Assembly (NCBI RefSeq): GCF_024295805.1
Contig: NZ_JANCLX010000037.1
Coordinates: forward strand, 30,656-94,655
Length of the DNA stretch: 64,000 nt
Direction: 5' to 3'
Origin: Streptomyces cucumeris
GTDB taxonomy: Bacteria > Actinomycetota > Actinomycetes > Streptomycetales > Streptomycetaceae
Positions 15,887 through 24,734 of this stretch are shown in pieces; positions within the stretch are counted from its first letter, which is position 1; the number at the start of each line of letters is the position of its first letter. The notes beneath the pieces were generated by a model that was given only the letters and a program-made list of their open reading frames with translations, did not search any database and was not told where the DNA came from. Position numbers and translations under genes: made by a program.

Positions 15887-17386
15887 GTGCGTGAACTGTT
15901 GCTGGGCATCGACGCCGGGCAGACCGTGACCAAGGCGCTGCTGTTCGACCCCGCCGGACGGGAGGTGGCGCGCGGCCGCGCGACGGTACCGCTGAGCAGC
16001 CCCCGGCCGCACCGGGTCGAGCGCGACATGGACGAGGTGTGGCACGCGGCGCGGCGGGCGATCCGGGAGTGCCTCGCCGCGGCGGGTGAGGGGGCGGCCC
16101 GATCCGTGGCCGCGGTGGGGCTGGCCGGGCACGGCGACGGGGTCTACCCCGTGGACGAGCGGCTGCGGCCGGTGCGCACGGCGATCCTGGCCCTGGACAC
16201 CCGCGCCGAACCGCTGCTGGACCAGTGGCGGGACACCCCGCTGTGGACGCGGGCCCTGGACCTCTCCGGTCAGGTGCCCTTCCCGGGTTCCCCGGCCGCG
16301 CTGCTGCCCTGGCTCGCCCGCCACGACCCCGACACCCTGCGGCGCAGCCGGTGGCTGCTGTTCTGCAAGGACTGGCTGAGGCTGCGGCTGACCGGCACCC
16401 CCGCGACGGATCCCACGGACGCCAGCGCCTCGTTCACCGATGTCCGCACCCGGGCCTACTCGGCGGAGCTCCTGGAGCTGTACGGCGTCGGTGAGCTGGC
16501 CGGGAAACTGCCGCCGGTACTGGCGTCCGACGCCCTGGCCGGGGCGGTCACCCCCGAGGCTGCCGCGGCCACCGGACTCACCGCCGGAACCCCGGTGGTC
16601 ACCGGTGCGCATGATGTGGACGCGGCCGCGCTCGGGGTGGGGCGGCTGGATCCGGGTGAACTGTGCGTGGTGGCCGGGACGTTCAGCGTCAATCAGGTGC
16701 TCAGCGATCGGGTGGTGCTGGATCCGCGCTGGCAGGTCCGGGGTTCCGTGCGGCCGGAACACTGGATGATCATGTCCACCTCCCCGTCGTCGGTGGCCAA
16801 CCTCGAATGGTTTCTCCAGGTCATGGGTGTCACCGCGGAAGCCGGGGAGACCGTGCACGACGTGATCGCGCGGGAGGTGGCGGCCCATCTCGGGGGACCG
16901 TCGGAGATGGTCTTCCACCCCTTCCTCTACGGCTCCCCGCACGGTCGGCCCACCTCGGGCACCTTCCTCGGGATGCGCGGCTGGCACACCCGGGGCCATG
17001 TGCTGCGGGCACTGCTGGAGGGCGTGGTGCTCAACCATCGCTGGCACGTCGACGCCCTGTGCTCGACGCTGCCCGTCAGCGGACCCGTACGGCTCACCGG
17101 TGGCGCCGCGCGCAGTGAGCTCTGGAGCCAGATGTTCGCCGACGCGCTGGCCCGGCCGGTCGAGGTCACGGATGTGGCGGAGAGCGCGGCGCGTGGTGCC
17201 GCCCTGCTCGCCGCCACGGCGGTCGGGCTGCTGGACGGCCCGGGCGATCCCCGCGCCCGGGTGGCGGTCGGCCGACGCCATGAACCGGAGGAGGGACGGG
17301 TGGCCGTGCTGGAGGAGGCGTACCAGGTGTATCTGGAGGCGCTGGAGGCGCTCGGACCGACCTGGTCACGGCTTGCCACGGACTGA
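15887..17386 (+). CDS. FGGY family carbohydrate kinase
   Basis: This 499-residue kinase belongs to the FGGY family (gluconate, glycerol, xylulose and ribulose kinases). The phosphate-1 loop is LLLGIDAGQTVTKALLFD at residues 4-21. The sugar site includes GLAGHGDGVYPVDE, GAHDVDAAALGVG and AGTFSVNQVL, and the phosphate-2/adenosine region is VRLTGGAARSELWSQMFAD. It resembles L-xylulose/L-ribulose-type kinases by pattern, but the exact sugar is undetermined. GTG 15887 lies 7 bp after the 2-hydroxyacid dehydrogenase, at the end of the transport operon. It probably phosphorylates the ketose formed from the imported polyol, giving the sugar phosphate that may inactivate the DeoR regulator. Confidence 0.9.
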   Translation: MRELLLGIDAGQTVTKALLFDPAGREVARGRATVPLSSPRPHRVERDMDEVWHAARRAIRECLAAAGEGAARSVAAVGLAGHGDGVYPVDERLRPVRTAILALDTRAEPLLDQWRDTPLWTRALDLSGQVPFPGSPAALLPWLARHDPDTLRRSRWLLFCKDWLRLRLTGTPATDPTDASASFTDVRTRAYSAELLELYGVGELAGKLPPVLASDALAGAVTPEAAAATGLTAGTPVVTGAHDVDAAALGVGRLDPGELCVVAGTFSVNQVLSDRVVLDPRWQVRGSVRPEHWMIMSTSPSSVANLEWFLQVMGVTAEAGETVHDVIAREVAAHLGGPSEMVFHPFLYGSPHGRPTSGTFLGMRGWHTRGHVLRALLEGVVLNHRWHVDALCSTLPVSGPVRLTGGAARSELWSQMFADALARPVEVTDVAESAARGAALLAATAVGLLDGPGDPRARVAVGRRHEPEEGRVAVLEEAYQVYLEALEALGPTWSRLATD

Positions 17387-17597
17387 CCACGGGGAACCGG
17401 CGCAGGGGCCCGGCAAGAGGCCCGGCACAGAGGCCCGACACGGGGGTGCGTCGCTGATGTATCACATAAACAGAGATCTTTTAGCTTAATTCATGAGATT
17501 TCTTGCCGGAATCTCTTGTAATACTGCTGGGTCAGGCGTAGACCGGAGCCAAAGGCAGCACCACGCCGCCACCCTTCGCCCGGAAGCGATCCGCACC

Positions 17598-18089
17598 ATG
17601 TGTGTCACCGCCACCCTGCTCGCCTCGCCGGCCGGTCCCCGTCCGGCGGAGCCCCCGCCGCTGGCGCCCACCCCGGTCTCCGGACGCGACGCCCTGCTCA
17701 CCCTGCCCGCCGAACCGGCGCTGGTCGGCTGTGCCCGCCACTTCGCCGAGAACGTCCTCATCCACTGGAAGGTGCCGTCCGACGCATGCGATGCGGCCGT
17801 GCTCGTCGTCGGGGAGCTGGCCGCCAACGCGGCCCGGCACGGACGCAGCCGGATGACCGTCCGGCTGACCCTGACCCCGGACGCCCTCCGGCTCGTGGTG
17901 TCCGACCACGGTCTGCTGCCGCGCCCCAGGCGCCCGCATCTCGTCCCCGTCTCCGACCCCGATGAACACGGCCGTGGCATCGCCCTGGTGGAGACCCTGG
18001 CCAGCCGGGTGGAGACCCGTCGGCACGACAACGGCCACTGGGTCCGCGCCACCCTGCCGGTGGCCCCGGCGCGGCTCATGGCGGCATGA
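17598..18089 (+). CDS. ATP-binding protein, RsbW/anti-sigma-like HATPase
   Basis: The product is about 163 residues, the usual size of the small Streptomyces GHKL ATPases. The N-box is AAVLVVGELAANAARHGRSR, the G1 box is LVVSDHGLLPRPRR, and the G2-like segment is DEHGRGIALVETLASRVET. These proteins bind or phosphorylate anti-anti-sigma factors, or act as orphan regulators of differentiation. The start is uncertain. ATG 17598 is preferred because a TAATAC -10-like element at 17519-17524 would place the transcript start after an alternative in-frame ATG at 17493. Neither start has a strong ribosome-binding site. No anti-anti-sigma partner is adjacent. Confidence 0.78.
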   Translation: MCVTATLLASPAGPRPAEPPPLAPTPVSGRDALLTLPAEPALVGCARHFAENVLIHWKVPSDACDAAVLVVGELAANAARHGRSRMTVRLTLTPDALRLVVSDHGLLPRPRRPHLVPVSDPDEHGRGIALVETLASRVETRRHDNGHWVRATLPVAPARLMAA

Positions 18090-18143
18090 GCAGTGATCAC
18101 TTTCACACCGGTGGGGTGATCGATCGCCCTCACACTGGCCCTC

Positions 18144-18764
18144 ATGTGGACGCAGACAGCGACGGCGGCCGGAGTGCTCGCCCTGTTGACCGTGGTACCG
18201 GGGCCGGACATGGCCGTGGTCACCAAACGCGCGATCGCCGCCGGGAGGGCGGAGGCCCTGCGCACCGCCGCCGGGATCACGACCGGGCTGCTGGTGTGGG
18301 GCGTAGGCACCGTCGCCGGACTCGCCGCGGTCCTCGCGGCCTCGGCCGAGGCGTACCTCGTCGTGAAGATCCTGGGCGCGGTGTACCTGGCCTGCCTCGG
18401 TGCTCAGGCGCTGTGGCAGAGCCGGCGCGCGGCGCGGCCGGAGCCCGGCCGGCCGGTGGGCGGTGGCTCCAAGCGCGCGTTCACGACCGGGCTGACCACG
18501 AACATCCTCAACCCGAAGATCGCCGTGTTCTACACCGGGCTGCTGCCCACGCTCGCCCCCGACGGACTGCCCGCGGCGACCGGGATGGCCCTGCTGGTCG
18601 CGTTGCACGCGGCGCTGACCCTGAGCTGGCTGGGCGGTTACGCCTGTCTGGTGTCCCGGGCCCGCGGGGTGTTCCAGCGGCCGCGCGTCCGCCGGCTGCT
18701 GGACCGGGTGACCGGTGTGGTGCTCATCGGGTTCGGCGCGCGGATCGCCACCGAGGCACCCTGA
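18144..18764 (+). CDS. LysE/RhtB family translocator (amino-acid exporter)
   Basis: The 206-residue membrane protein has six hydrophobic segments. The N-terminal LysE signature is present (VLALLTVVPGPDMAVVTKRAIAAGR), as is the central GLTTNILNPKIAVFYTGLLP loop, which holds the conserved Asn-Pro-Lys. Members export lysine, threonine, homoserine or related metabolites. The context gives no hint of the substrate. A strong hairpin follows the gene. Confidence 0.9.
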   Translation: MWTQTATAAGVLALLTVVPGPDMAVVTKRAIAAGRAEALRTAAGITTGLLVWGVGTVAGLAAVLAASAEAYLVVKILGAVYLACLGAQALWQSRRAARPEPGRPVGGGSKRAFTTGLTTNILNPKIAVFYTGLLPTLAPDGLPAATGMALLVALHAALTLSWLGGYACLVSRARGVFQRPRVRRLLDRVTGVVLIGFGARIATEAP

Positions 18765-18800
18765 CGGGCGCCGGAGCGGCGGACGGCGGGGGGCGCACAG

Positions 18801-18848
18801 CGGCGGGGGAGCGACCGGACCCCTATCGGGTCGGCCGCTCCCCCGCCG
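18801..18848. terminator. Strong bidirectional hairpin terminator
   Basis: A near-perfect inverted repeat, CGGCGGGGGAGCG...CCGGACCC, pairs across a CTATC loop with GGGTCGG...CGCTCCCCCGCCG. It lies exactly between the convergent LysE-type and GAPDH genes, so it probably ends transcripts from both sides. Confidence 0.78.
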
Positions 18849-18874
18849 TTCGCGCTGTGGGAGCCCGGGTGGGG

Positions 18875-20320
18875 TCAGCCCACCGGAGCCGGGTACGTCG
18901 GGTACTCCACCCCGGAGACGTGCTGGACCACGCGGATGACCTGGCACGAGTAGCCGAACTCGTTGTCGTACCAGAGGTAGAGGATCGCGTTGTCACCGTC
19001 GACCTTGGTGGCGCCGGCGTCGACGATCGAGGCGTGGCGCGAGCCGATGAAGTCGTTGGAGACCGCGTCGGGCGCGCTGGTGAAGTCGATCTGGCGCTTC
19101 AGCGGCGAGGTGAGCGACACATCGCGGAGGTAGTCGACGACCTCCTCGCGGGTGGTCTCGCGACCGAGCCGCAGGCTGAGGATGGCGATGGACACGTCCG
19201 GCACCGGGACCCGGATGGAGCTGCCGGTGATCGGCGCCTTGAGGTCCGGCAGCGCCTTGGCCACGGCCGAGGCGGCACCGGTCTCGGTGATGACCATGTT
19301 GAGCGGCGCGGACCGGCCGCGACGGTCGGCCTTGTGGTAGTTGTCCAGCAGGTTCTGGTCGTTGGTGAACGAGTGGACGGTCTCCACGTGGCCGCGGAGC
19401 ACACCGTACTCGTCCGCCATCGCCTTCAGCGGCGGGACGATCGCGTTGGTGGTGCAGGACGCGCAGGACAGGATCTGCTCATCCGGCTTGATCGTGTCGT
19501 GGTTGACCCCGTGCACGATGTTGGGGACGTCGCCCTTGCCCGGCGCGGTCAGCACGACCTTCTCGACCCCGGGGCGCAGGTGCTTCGACAGGCCCTCGCG
19601 GTCCCGCCACTTGCCCGTGTTGTCGATGAGGATGGCGTCCTTGATTCCGTACGCCGTGTAGTCGACCTCGGACGGGTCGCTCGCGTAGATCACCTTGATC
19701 TCGTTGCCGTTGGCGACGATCGTGCTGTTCGCCTCGTCAACGGTGATCGTGCCCTGGAACTGGCCGTGGATGGAGTCACGGCGCAGCAGCGAGGCGCGCT
19801 TGACGATGTCCTGGTCACCGCCCCGGCGGACGACGATGGCACGCAGCCGCAGACCGTTGCCGGACCCGGCCTTCTCGATGAGCAGCCGGGCCACGAGGCG
19901 GCCGATACGGCCGAAACCGTAGAGGACGACATCGCGCGGCTCACGGCGCTCGATCTTGTTATCCCCGGTGGCACCCGATACGGCCTCGGCGGTGAACTCC
20001 TCCACCGACAGACCGCGGTCATCGGCGCGGTAGCTCTCGGCGAGCAGACCGAGGTCGATCTGGGACGGGCCGAGATCGAGTGTGGTCAGAGCCTGAAGGA
20101 AAGGAAGGGTGTCGGTGACCGAGAGTTCAACACCCGCGATCTGCCGGGCGAACCGGTGGGTCTTGAGGATGCTGACCACCGACTTGTTCACCAGGGAGCG
20201 GCTGTGAAGCAGGACGGTCACGTCCCGCTCCCGATGCAGCTTCCCGATGATCGGGATCATCGACTCCGCGATCTCCTCGCGGTTCTTCCAGTTTGTGAAC
20301 GAGTCCTCGTTGACAGTCAC
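18875..20320 (-). CDS. Glyceraldehyde-3-phosphate dehydrogenase, long (N-terminally extended) form
   Basis: The 481-residue enzyme oxidises glyceraldehyde-3-phosphate with NAD(P) and phosphate in glycolysis, or runs in reverse. The core has GFGRIGR at residues 135-141 (nucleotide site), the catalytic Cys289 in SCASCTTN, and LYLWYDNEFGYSCQV near the end. About 130 extra residues precede the Rossmann fold, as in the second, long GAPDH found in many actinobacteria; typical GAPDH is about 335 residues. The role of the extension is unknown. GTG 20320 follows GAAAGA. The gene stands alone between hairpins and an empty 208-bp upstream gap. Confidence 0.92.
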   Translation of the reverse strand: MTVNEDSFTNWKNREEIAESMIPIIGKLHRERDVTVLLHSRSLVNKSVVSILKTHRFARQIAGVELSVTDTLPFLQALTTLDLGPSQIDLGLLAESYRADDRGLSVEEFTAEAVSGATGDNKIERREPRDVVLYGFGRIGRLVARLLIEKAGSGNGLRLRAIVVRRGGDQDIVKRASLLRRDSIHGQFQGTITVDEANSTIVANGNEIKVIYASDPSEVDYTAYGIKDAILIDNTGKWRDREGLSKHLRPGVEKVVLTAPGKGDVPNIVHGVNHDTIKPDEQILSCASCTTNAIVPPLKAMADEYGVLRGHVETVHSFTNDQNLLDNYHKADRRGRSAPLNMVITETGAASAVAKALPDLKAPITGSSIRVPVPDVSIAILSLRLGRETTREEVVDYLRDVSLTSPLKRQIDFTSAPDAVSNDFIGSRHASIVDAGATKVDGDNAILYLWYDNEFGYSCQVIRVVQHVSGVEYPTYPAPVG

Positions 20321-20528
20321 AGTGCATCTTTCGAGCTAGGCGGTGCTCATATGCTACCCCTGCCAGCACGATGATCCTTCAAACGCCCCCCTGGGGCCGC
20401 ATTCTGTGACGGGACTCATCACCACACCCGGATACCATTTTGCCCCATGATGTCCGATCTCGATCATCGCGCGGATCCCTTGGCGGGGCGGCCGTACGCG
20501 GGGGCCGGAGCCCGCGTACGGCGGGGAC

Positions 20529-21278
20529 CTAGCGGGGCAGCCGGTAGCGGAAGCGCAGTTCGAAGGTGGCCTCCATCACCAGGGCGACGGGGTCGAAACG
20601 ACGCACCCGCGCGCGTTCGACACCACTGCCCCGGATGCCCTCGAACTCCTCGGTGCCGCCACTGATGACACCGCGCCCGTCCTTGCCCGGGCCGACGGTG
20701 GACACGACGGTCCGGTCGCCGACCCAGGGCTTCCCGGACTCCAGGGCGGGCTGGAAGATGGTGGCGGCGACGTCGGTCTTGTCCTCGACCTCGTCATAGA
20801 AGATCGTCCCGCGGCCCGGGAGATGCAGCAGCCAGGCACTGCGGGAGCGCATGATGCCCGACTCGGGGGTGCTTTCGGGCAGCAGGGTCTCCAACTCCGT
20901 GCCGTACCCCACGACGGTGCCCTCCGCGTCACGCAGCAGCCCGCCGAAGGCGAGTGTCCGCTTGAGCCGGGCGTCGGTGAACCGGGCGACACCGGGCGGG
21001 AACGGCGCCGCCGGGGTGAGTCCGCCGTGGGTGTTCACGATGACGTCCTTCGGGGTTTCGCAGAAGAACGACTCCTCGATCCAGCCGTGCCTGCCGTGCC
21101 CCCGCCCGTGGACAAAGGGTGCGGAGTGCGCCCAGGCGGGACCGGCGGTGGCGGCGGAGGCGGCCAGCGCGGTCACGGCCAGTCCGGTCAGGGCGGTACG
21201 GCGGGAGGGCACCCCGGTCGCCCCGTTCGCCTCGGTCGCCTCGCCCGCCCCGGCGGAAGGTTCTTGGTCTGCGGCCAC
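20529..21278 (-). CDS. Tat-exported protein, allene-oxide-cyclase-barrel-like
   Basis: The 249-residue product starts with a twin-arginine signal (SRRTALTGLAVTALAASAATA, with cleavage likely after AWA). The mature domain is beta-rich, with segments such as FGGLLRDAEGTVVGYGTELE, FYDEVEDKTD and GGTEEFEGIRGSGVERARVRR. These resemble bacterial allene-oxide-cyclase or dirigent-like barrel proteins. No function is established for such secreted proteins, and the family call is tentative. GTG 21278 is chosen because AGGAG lies 7 nt upstream. An ABC exporter operon is divergent from it, about 300 bp away. Confidence 0.68.
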   Translation of the reverse strand: MAADQEPSAGAGEATEANGATGVPSRRTALTGLAVTALAASAATAGPAWAHSAPFVHGRGHGRHGWIEESFFCETPKDVIVNTHGGLTPAAPFPPGVARFTDARLKRTLAFGGLLRDAEGTVVGYGTELETLLPESTPESGIMRSRSAWLLHLPGRGTIFYDEVEDKTDVAATIFQPALESGKPWVGDRTVVSTVGPGKDGRGVISGGTEEFEGIRGSGVERARVRRFDPVALVMEATFELRFRYRLPR

Positions 21279-21576
21279 GGCATATCTCCTCAAAACAGGA
21301 TAGAGTTCACCTTTGCGCTTTACCGTGACGCTATCCCTCCCTCCCGCGGGGCCCGGTGAGTAATTCCTACTCCCCCTCCCTGCCACCTCTCCGCCACCTC
21401 CCCGGGGCGCGGTCGCCCACGGACACCGCTCCCTCGCTACCTCTCAGGTCGCACGGTGGACAGCGGCGTTGATACCCGCGGTGTACGGAGAGCGGCGCTT
21501 CCGGCTGACGCGTCCCCGATACAGGGCGACTTAGCGTGTTTTTCGTCCCCAGAAGGGCGCCGCGAAAGGAACCCGC

Positions 21577-22551
21577 ATGATCGAAGCAAGAGGACTGTCC
21601 AAGCGCTACGGCGACAAGGTCGCCGTGGACGACCTGAGTTTCACGGTCCGGCCCGGACTCGTCACCGGCTTCCTCGGGCCCAACGGGGCGGGGAAATCCA
21701 CCACGTTGCGGATGATCGTCGGCCTGGACCAGCCGACCTCCGGTACGGCGACGGTGTGCGGCCGCCCCTACCGGGAGCTCGCCCGGCCGCTGTGCACCGC
21801 CGGTGCCCTGCTGGAGGCCAAGGCCGTGCACAGCGGACGCACCGCGCGTGAGCACCTCCGGGGGCTCGCCGCCTCCAACCGCCTTCCCAAACGGCGAGTT
21901 GACGAGGTGTTGGAACAGGTCGGCCTGACCGCCACCGCGCGGCGGCGCGTCGGTGGCTTCTCGCTCGGCATGGGCCAGCGGCTGGGCATCGCGGCCGCGC
22001 TGCTCGGGGATCCCGAGGTCATCATCCTCGACGAACCGGTCAACGGCCTGGACCCGGAAGGCATCCAGTGGGTGCGCGAGTTCATGCGCGGGATGGCCGA
22101 CGAAGGCCGTACCGTCCTGGTCTCCTCCCATCTGATGAGCGAGATGCAGGACACCGCGGACCACCTCATCGTCATCGGACGCGGCCGGCTGGCGGCCGAC
22201 AGCTCGATGGCCGATTTCCTGGCGCGCAGTTCGCACAACGGGGTGGTGGTGCGGTCACCGCACACGGCGCGTCTGGTCCCCGTGCTGCGCGGCGACGGAG
22301 CCACGGTCGACGCCCTCGTGGACCGCGACCGCGCCGGTGAGCAGGACCGGGCGGAGGACCCGCCACTGATCGTGAAGGGGCTCGACGCCCGGCGGATCGG
22401 GGAGCTGGCCGGACAGAACGGCCTGTGGCTGCACGAACTGGCACCCCAGCGGGTGTCGCTCCAGGAGGCGTTCATGGAACTCACCGCGGACGCCGTGGAG
22501 TACCGGGTGGGACAGCGCCGGACGGCCGAGCACATCGGAGGTGCCGCATGA
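21577..22551 (+). CDS. ABC-2 type transporter ATP-binding protein
   Basis: The 324-residue ATPase has Walker A GPNGAGKSTT (residues 34-43), the signature GFSLGMGQRLGIAAALLG, and Walker B VIILDEPVNGLDPEG followed by the switch His in SSHLMSEMQD. It belongs to the DrrA/BcrA-type exporters, which move hydrophobic drugs, lipids or peptides. The C-terminal 100 residues form the usual accessory domain. Its stop overlaps the permease ATG (ATGA at 22548-22551). Confidence 0.92.
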   Translation: MIEARGLSKRYGDKVAVDDLSFTVRPGLVTGFLGPNGAGKSTTLRMIVGLDQPTSGTATVCGRPYRELARPLCTAGALLEAKAVHSGRTAREHLRGLAASNRLPKRRVDEVLEQVGLTATARRRVGGFSLGMGQRLGIAAALLGDPEVIILDEPVNGLDPEGIQWVREFMRGMADEGRTVLVSSHLMSEMQDTADHLIVIGRGRLAADSSMADFLARSSHNGVVVRSPHTARLVPVLRGDGATVDALVDRDRAGEQDRAEDPPLIVKGLDARRIGELAGQNGLWLHELAPQRVSLQEAFMELTADAVEYRVGQRRTAEHIGGAA

Positions 22552-23378
22552 ACACGGTACGGACGCAGTACGCCAGGCCGGAGCCCCTCGTGGACTCCCC
22601 CGCCCCGCCCCGTGGCGACGGCGGACCGTCACCGCGGTTCGCCGACGCGGTCGCCTTCGAATGGATCAAGGCCCGGTCGATCCGTTCGACGTGGTGGACG
22701 CTGGCGGCCGCCGCCTGCATCACCATCGGTATCGGCGTGCTCGGTGGCGACAAGGCGCTCCCGGCCGACGACACGGCGAACGTGCTGGGCAAGATCCTCA
22801 TCGGCCTCTCGCTCGGACAGGTGGCGGTGTGCCTCTTCGGGGTGCTCACCGCCACGTCCGAGTACGGCACCGGCTCGATCCGCAGCACGTTCACGGCGGT
22901 ACCGGACCGGATGCGGCTGCTGGCCGCCAAGGCCCTGGTGGTCTTCACCGTCTCCCTGGTGGCGGGCACCGCCATCGTCTTCGCCACCTTCGCCGCCGGA
23001 ACGCTGGCGCTGAACCCGGGGGTCGAGGTCCCGTCGCTGTCGGACGGGGCGGTGCTGCGGGCGCTGGTGGGCGGGGGCTGCTATCTGGCCCTGCTCGGGG
23101 TGTTCTCGCTGGCCCTGGGCCTGGTGCTGCGCGCCTCCGCGGGCGGGATCACGGCCGCGGTCAGCATCACGTTCATCCTGCCCACGGTGTTCCAGATGCT
23201 CGGCCAGGACGGCGAGACCCTCCGCAAGTGGTGGCCGACCGAGGCCGGACAGCAGATCCTCAAGGTGACCCCGTCCTCGACCGATCTGGCGCCGGTACCG
23301 GGACTCGGCTACTTCGCCGTGGCCACGGTCCTCGCCCTGGCCTGCGCCATGGTCCTGACCAACCGGCGCGATGCCTAG
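22548..23378 (+). CDS. ABC-2 type transporter permease
   Basis: The 276-residue protein has a Pro-rich cytoplasmic N-terminus, the FADAVAFEWIKARSIRSTWWTL segment common to ABC-2 permeases, and about six membrane helices. TATSEYGTGSIRSTFTAVPDR is the conserved cytoplasmic loop that contacts the ATPase. It pairs with the preceding ATPase as an exporter of unknown substrate. Its TAG stop shares the palindrome CTAG (23375-23378) with the stop of the convergent glycosyltransferase gene, so the two reading frames overlap by four bases with no terminator between them. Confidence 0.9.
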   Translation: MNTVRTQYARPEPLVDSPAPPRGDGGPSPRFADAVAFEWIKARSIRSTWWTLAAAACITIGIGVLGGDKALPADDTANVLGKILIGLSLGQVAVCLFGVLTATSEYGTGSIRSTFTAVPDRMRLLAAKALVVFTVSLVAGTAIVFATFAAGTLALNPGVEVPSLSDGAVLRALVGGGCYLALLGVFSLALGLVLRASAGGITAAVSITFILPTVFQMLGQDGETLRKWWPTEAGQQILKVTPSSTDLAPVPGLGYFAVATVLALACAMVLTNRRDA

Positions 23379-24586
23379 CCGTGTTCCTCGATCAGCCGTT
23401 GGGCGGCGGTCAGCGCCCCGTCGGTGCGCATCTCGCCCGCGACGGCGCGCGCCCGGTCCGCCACCGTGGGCGCGAGCGCCTGGTGGAGCGCCGCGCGCAG
23501 TGAGTCGGCGGTGGGACCACTGGAGGGATGTGCACTGCCGATGCCCAGCCCCTCGACGCGCCCGGCGAAGAAGAACTGGTCGAACATCTGCGGAACGACC
23601 ACCTGTGGCGCGCCCGCCATCGCGGCGGCCGTGGTCGTACCGGCCCCACCGTGGTGCACCACCGCCGCCACCCGCCGGAACAGGGCCTGCTGGTTGACCT
23701 CGTCGATCACCGTGCAGTCGGGGTGGCCGTCCACGGGCGACAGCCCGGCCCAGCCCCGCGACAGGACCACCCGGCGGCCGAGCGCGCGAGCCGCGTCGAT
23801 CACCGCCCCGGTGACGCCCTCGGGGGCGCGGACGCTGCCGAACCCGCAGTAGACGGGTGGCTCCCCGGCGTCCAGGAACTTCTCCAGTCCGGCGGGGAGC
23901 GGCCGGTGGTCCGGGAGTGTCCAGGCGCCGGTCTGGATCACATCCAGCCCGGACGGCTCCGGCCACGGAGCCAGTACCGGGTCCGCGGCCAGCCACGGGG
24001 TCCGGGTGAACAGGTGGTCGCGCACCTCCTCGACCGGAGGCAGTCCGACGGCCGCGCGCCGCGCGGTGAGGGCCGCGCCCCACTGGGTGTTCCAGCGTGC
24101 GGCGTCCTCGGCCCAGAGGGTGCGGTGGTCCACCGTCCCGTCCGGGGGCCACTGCCCGAGCATCCCGAAGACTGGGGGCGCATGGTGGACCGAGGGCAGG
24201 GTGACCGGGGCGAACGCCGCGTAGACGTAACCGGTGCCGCGCCGCTCGGCCACCGAGTGCGCCGCGATGGCGAGCGCTCCCCCGGCCACGATGACGTCAC
24301 AGCCATCAGCGGCCGCGCCGACCGCGTCGAACTGCGCCGCGACCGTGCCCTCGATCATCTGCCGACGCTGTTCCGGCGAAGGAACGGCGGTGGTGCTCCG
24401 TCGCGCCGTCCCCCGCAGCTCGGGGCCCACGGACACATAGGTGACGCCCAGGGACTCCGCCCACTCCCGGAAGTCGGGCGGCGCGCACACCACGGCCTCC
24501 TGCCCCATCGCCATCAGCCGGACGGCCAGTGCCACCACCGGCTGGACCTCGCCACGTGACCCGATCGTGGACAGCAGAACCCGCAT
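23375..24586 (-). CDS. GT1 (UGT/vancomycin-type) glycosyltransferase
   Basis: This 403-residue GT-B enzyme starts with MRVLLSTIGSRGEVQPVVALA, the GT28/GT1 glycine loop. It ends with the donor-binding motif VVHHGGAGTTTAAAMAGAPQVVVP, and between them PPVYCGFGSVRAP is the usual interdomain strand. It resembles macrolide and glycopeptide glycosyltransferases such as GtfA/B and OleD. It probably transfers a nucleotide sugar to a hydrophobic acceptor, and may be a self-resistance or xenobiotic-glycosylating enzyme. It is convergent with the ABC exporter operon, which is compatible with a detoxification pair. This pairing is inference. Confidence 0.88.
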   Translation of the reverse strand: MRVLLSTIGSRGEVQPVVALAVRLMAMGQEAVVCAPPDFREWAESLGVTYVSVGPELRGTARRSTTAVPSPEQRRQMIEGTVAAQFDAVGAAADGCDVIVAGGALAIAAHSVAERRGTGYVYAAFAPVTLPSVHHAPPVFGMLGQWPPDGTVDHRTLWAEDAARWNTQWGAALTARRAAVGLPPVEEVRDHLFTRTPWLAADPVLAPWPEPSGLDVIQTGAWTLPDHRPLPAGLEKFLDAGEPPVYCGFGSVRAPEGVTGAVIDAARALGRRVVLSRGWAGLSPVDGHPDCTVIDEVNQQALFRRVAAVVHHGGAGTTTAAAMAGAPQVVVPQMFDQFFFAGRVEGLGIGSAHPSSGPTADSLRAALHQALAPTVADRARAVAGEMRTDGALTAAQRLIEEHG

Positions 24587-24643
24587 GCCGCTCCCGTCTC
24601 GCGTCCGGCCCTCGGAGCGCGAGCAGCGATTTTCACCCGGTAT

Positions 24644-24690
24644 GGGGGCCTTGCGGCAAGACCCCCCGTCTGCTATACGGTGTAAATGCG
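24644..24690. promoter_or_regulatory. Hairpin and TATACGGTGTA element between the Fur and glycosyltransferase genes
   Basis: GGGGG-c-CTTG at 24644-24654 pairs with CAAG-a-CCCCC at 24657-24666, forming a compact stem-loop that could end the fur transcript. Just beside it, GCTATACGGTGTAAATG (24673-24689) is AT-rich, and its complement could be a -10 region (TATAGC) for the downstream glycosyltransferase gene on the minus strand. The remaining 165-bp gap shows nothing else recognisable. Confidence 0.35.
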
Positions 24691-24734
24691 GGGGATCATC
24701 GACCGGCGTGGCGCCTGCCTGCGGCCAGTCTGCC

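Noticed and set aside
20321..20528. Short frames in the gap between the GAPDH gene and the Tat-exported barrel protein gene
   Set aside because: No ribosome-binding site or motif; judged empty apart from an unplaced GAPDH promoter.
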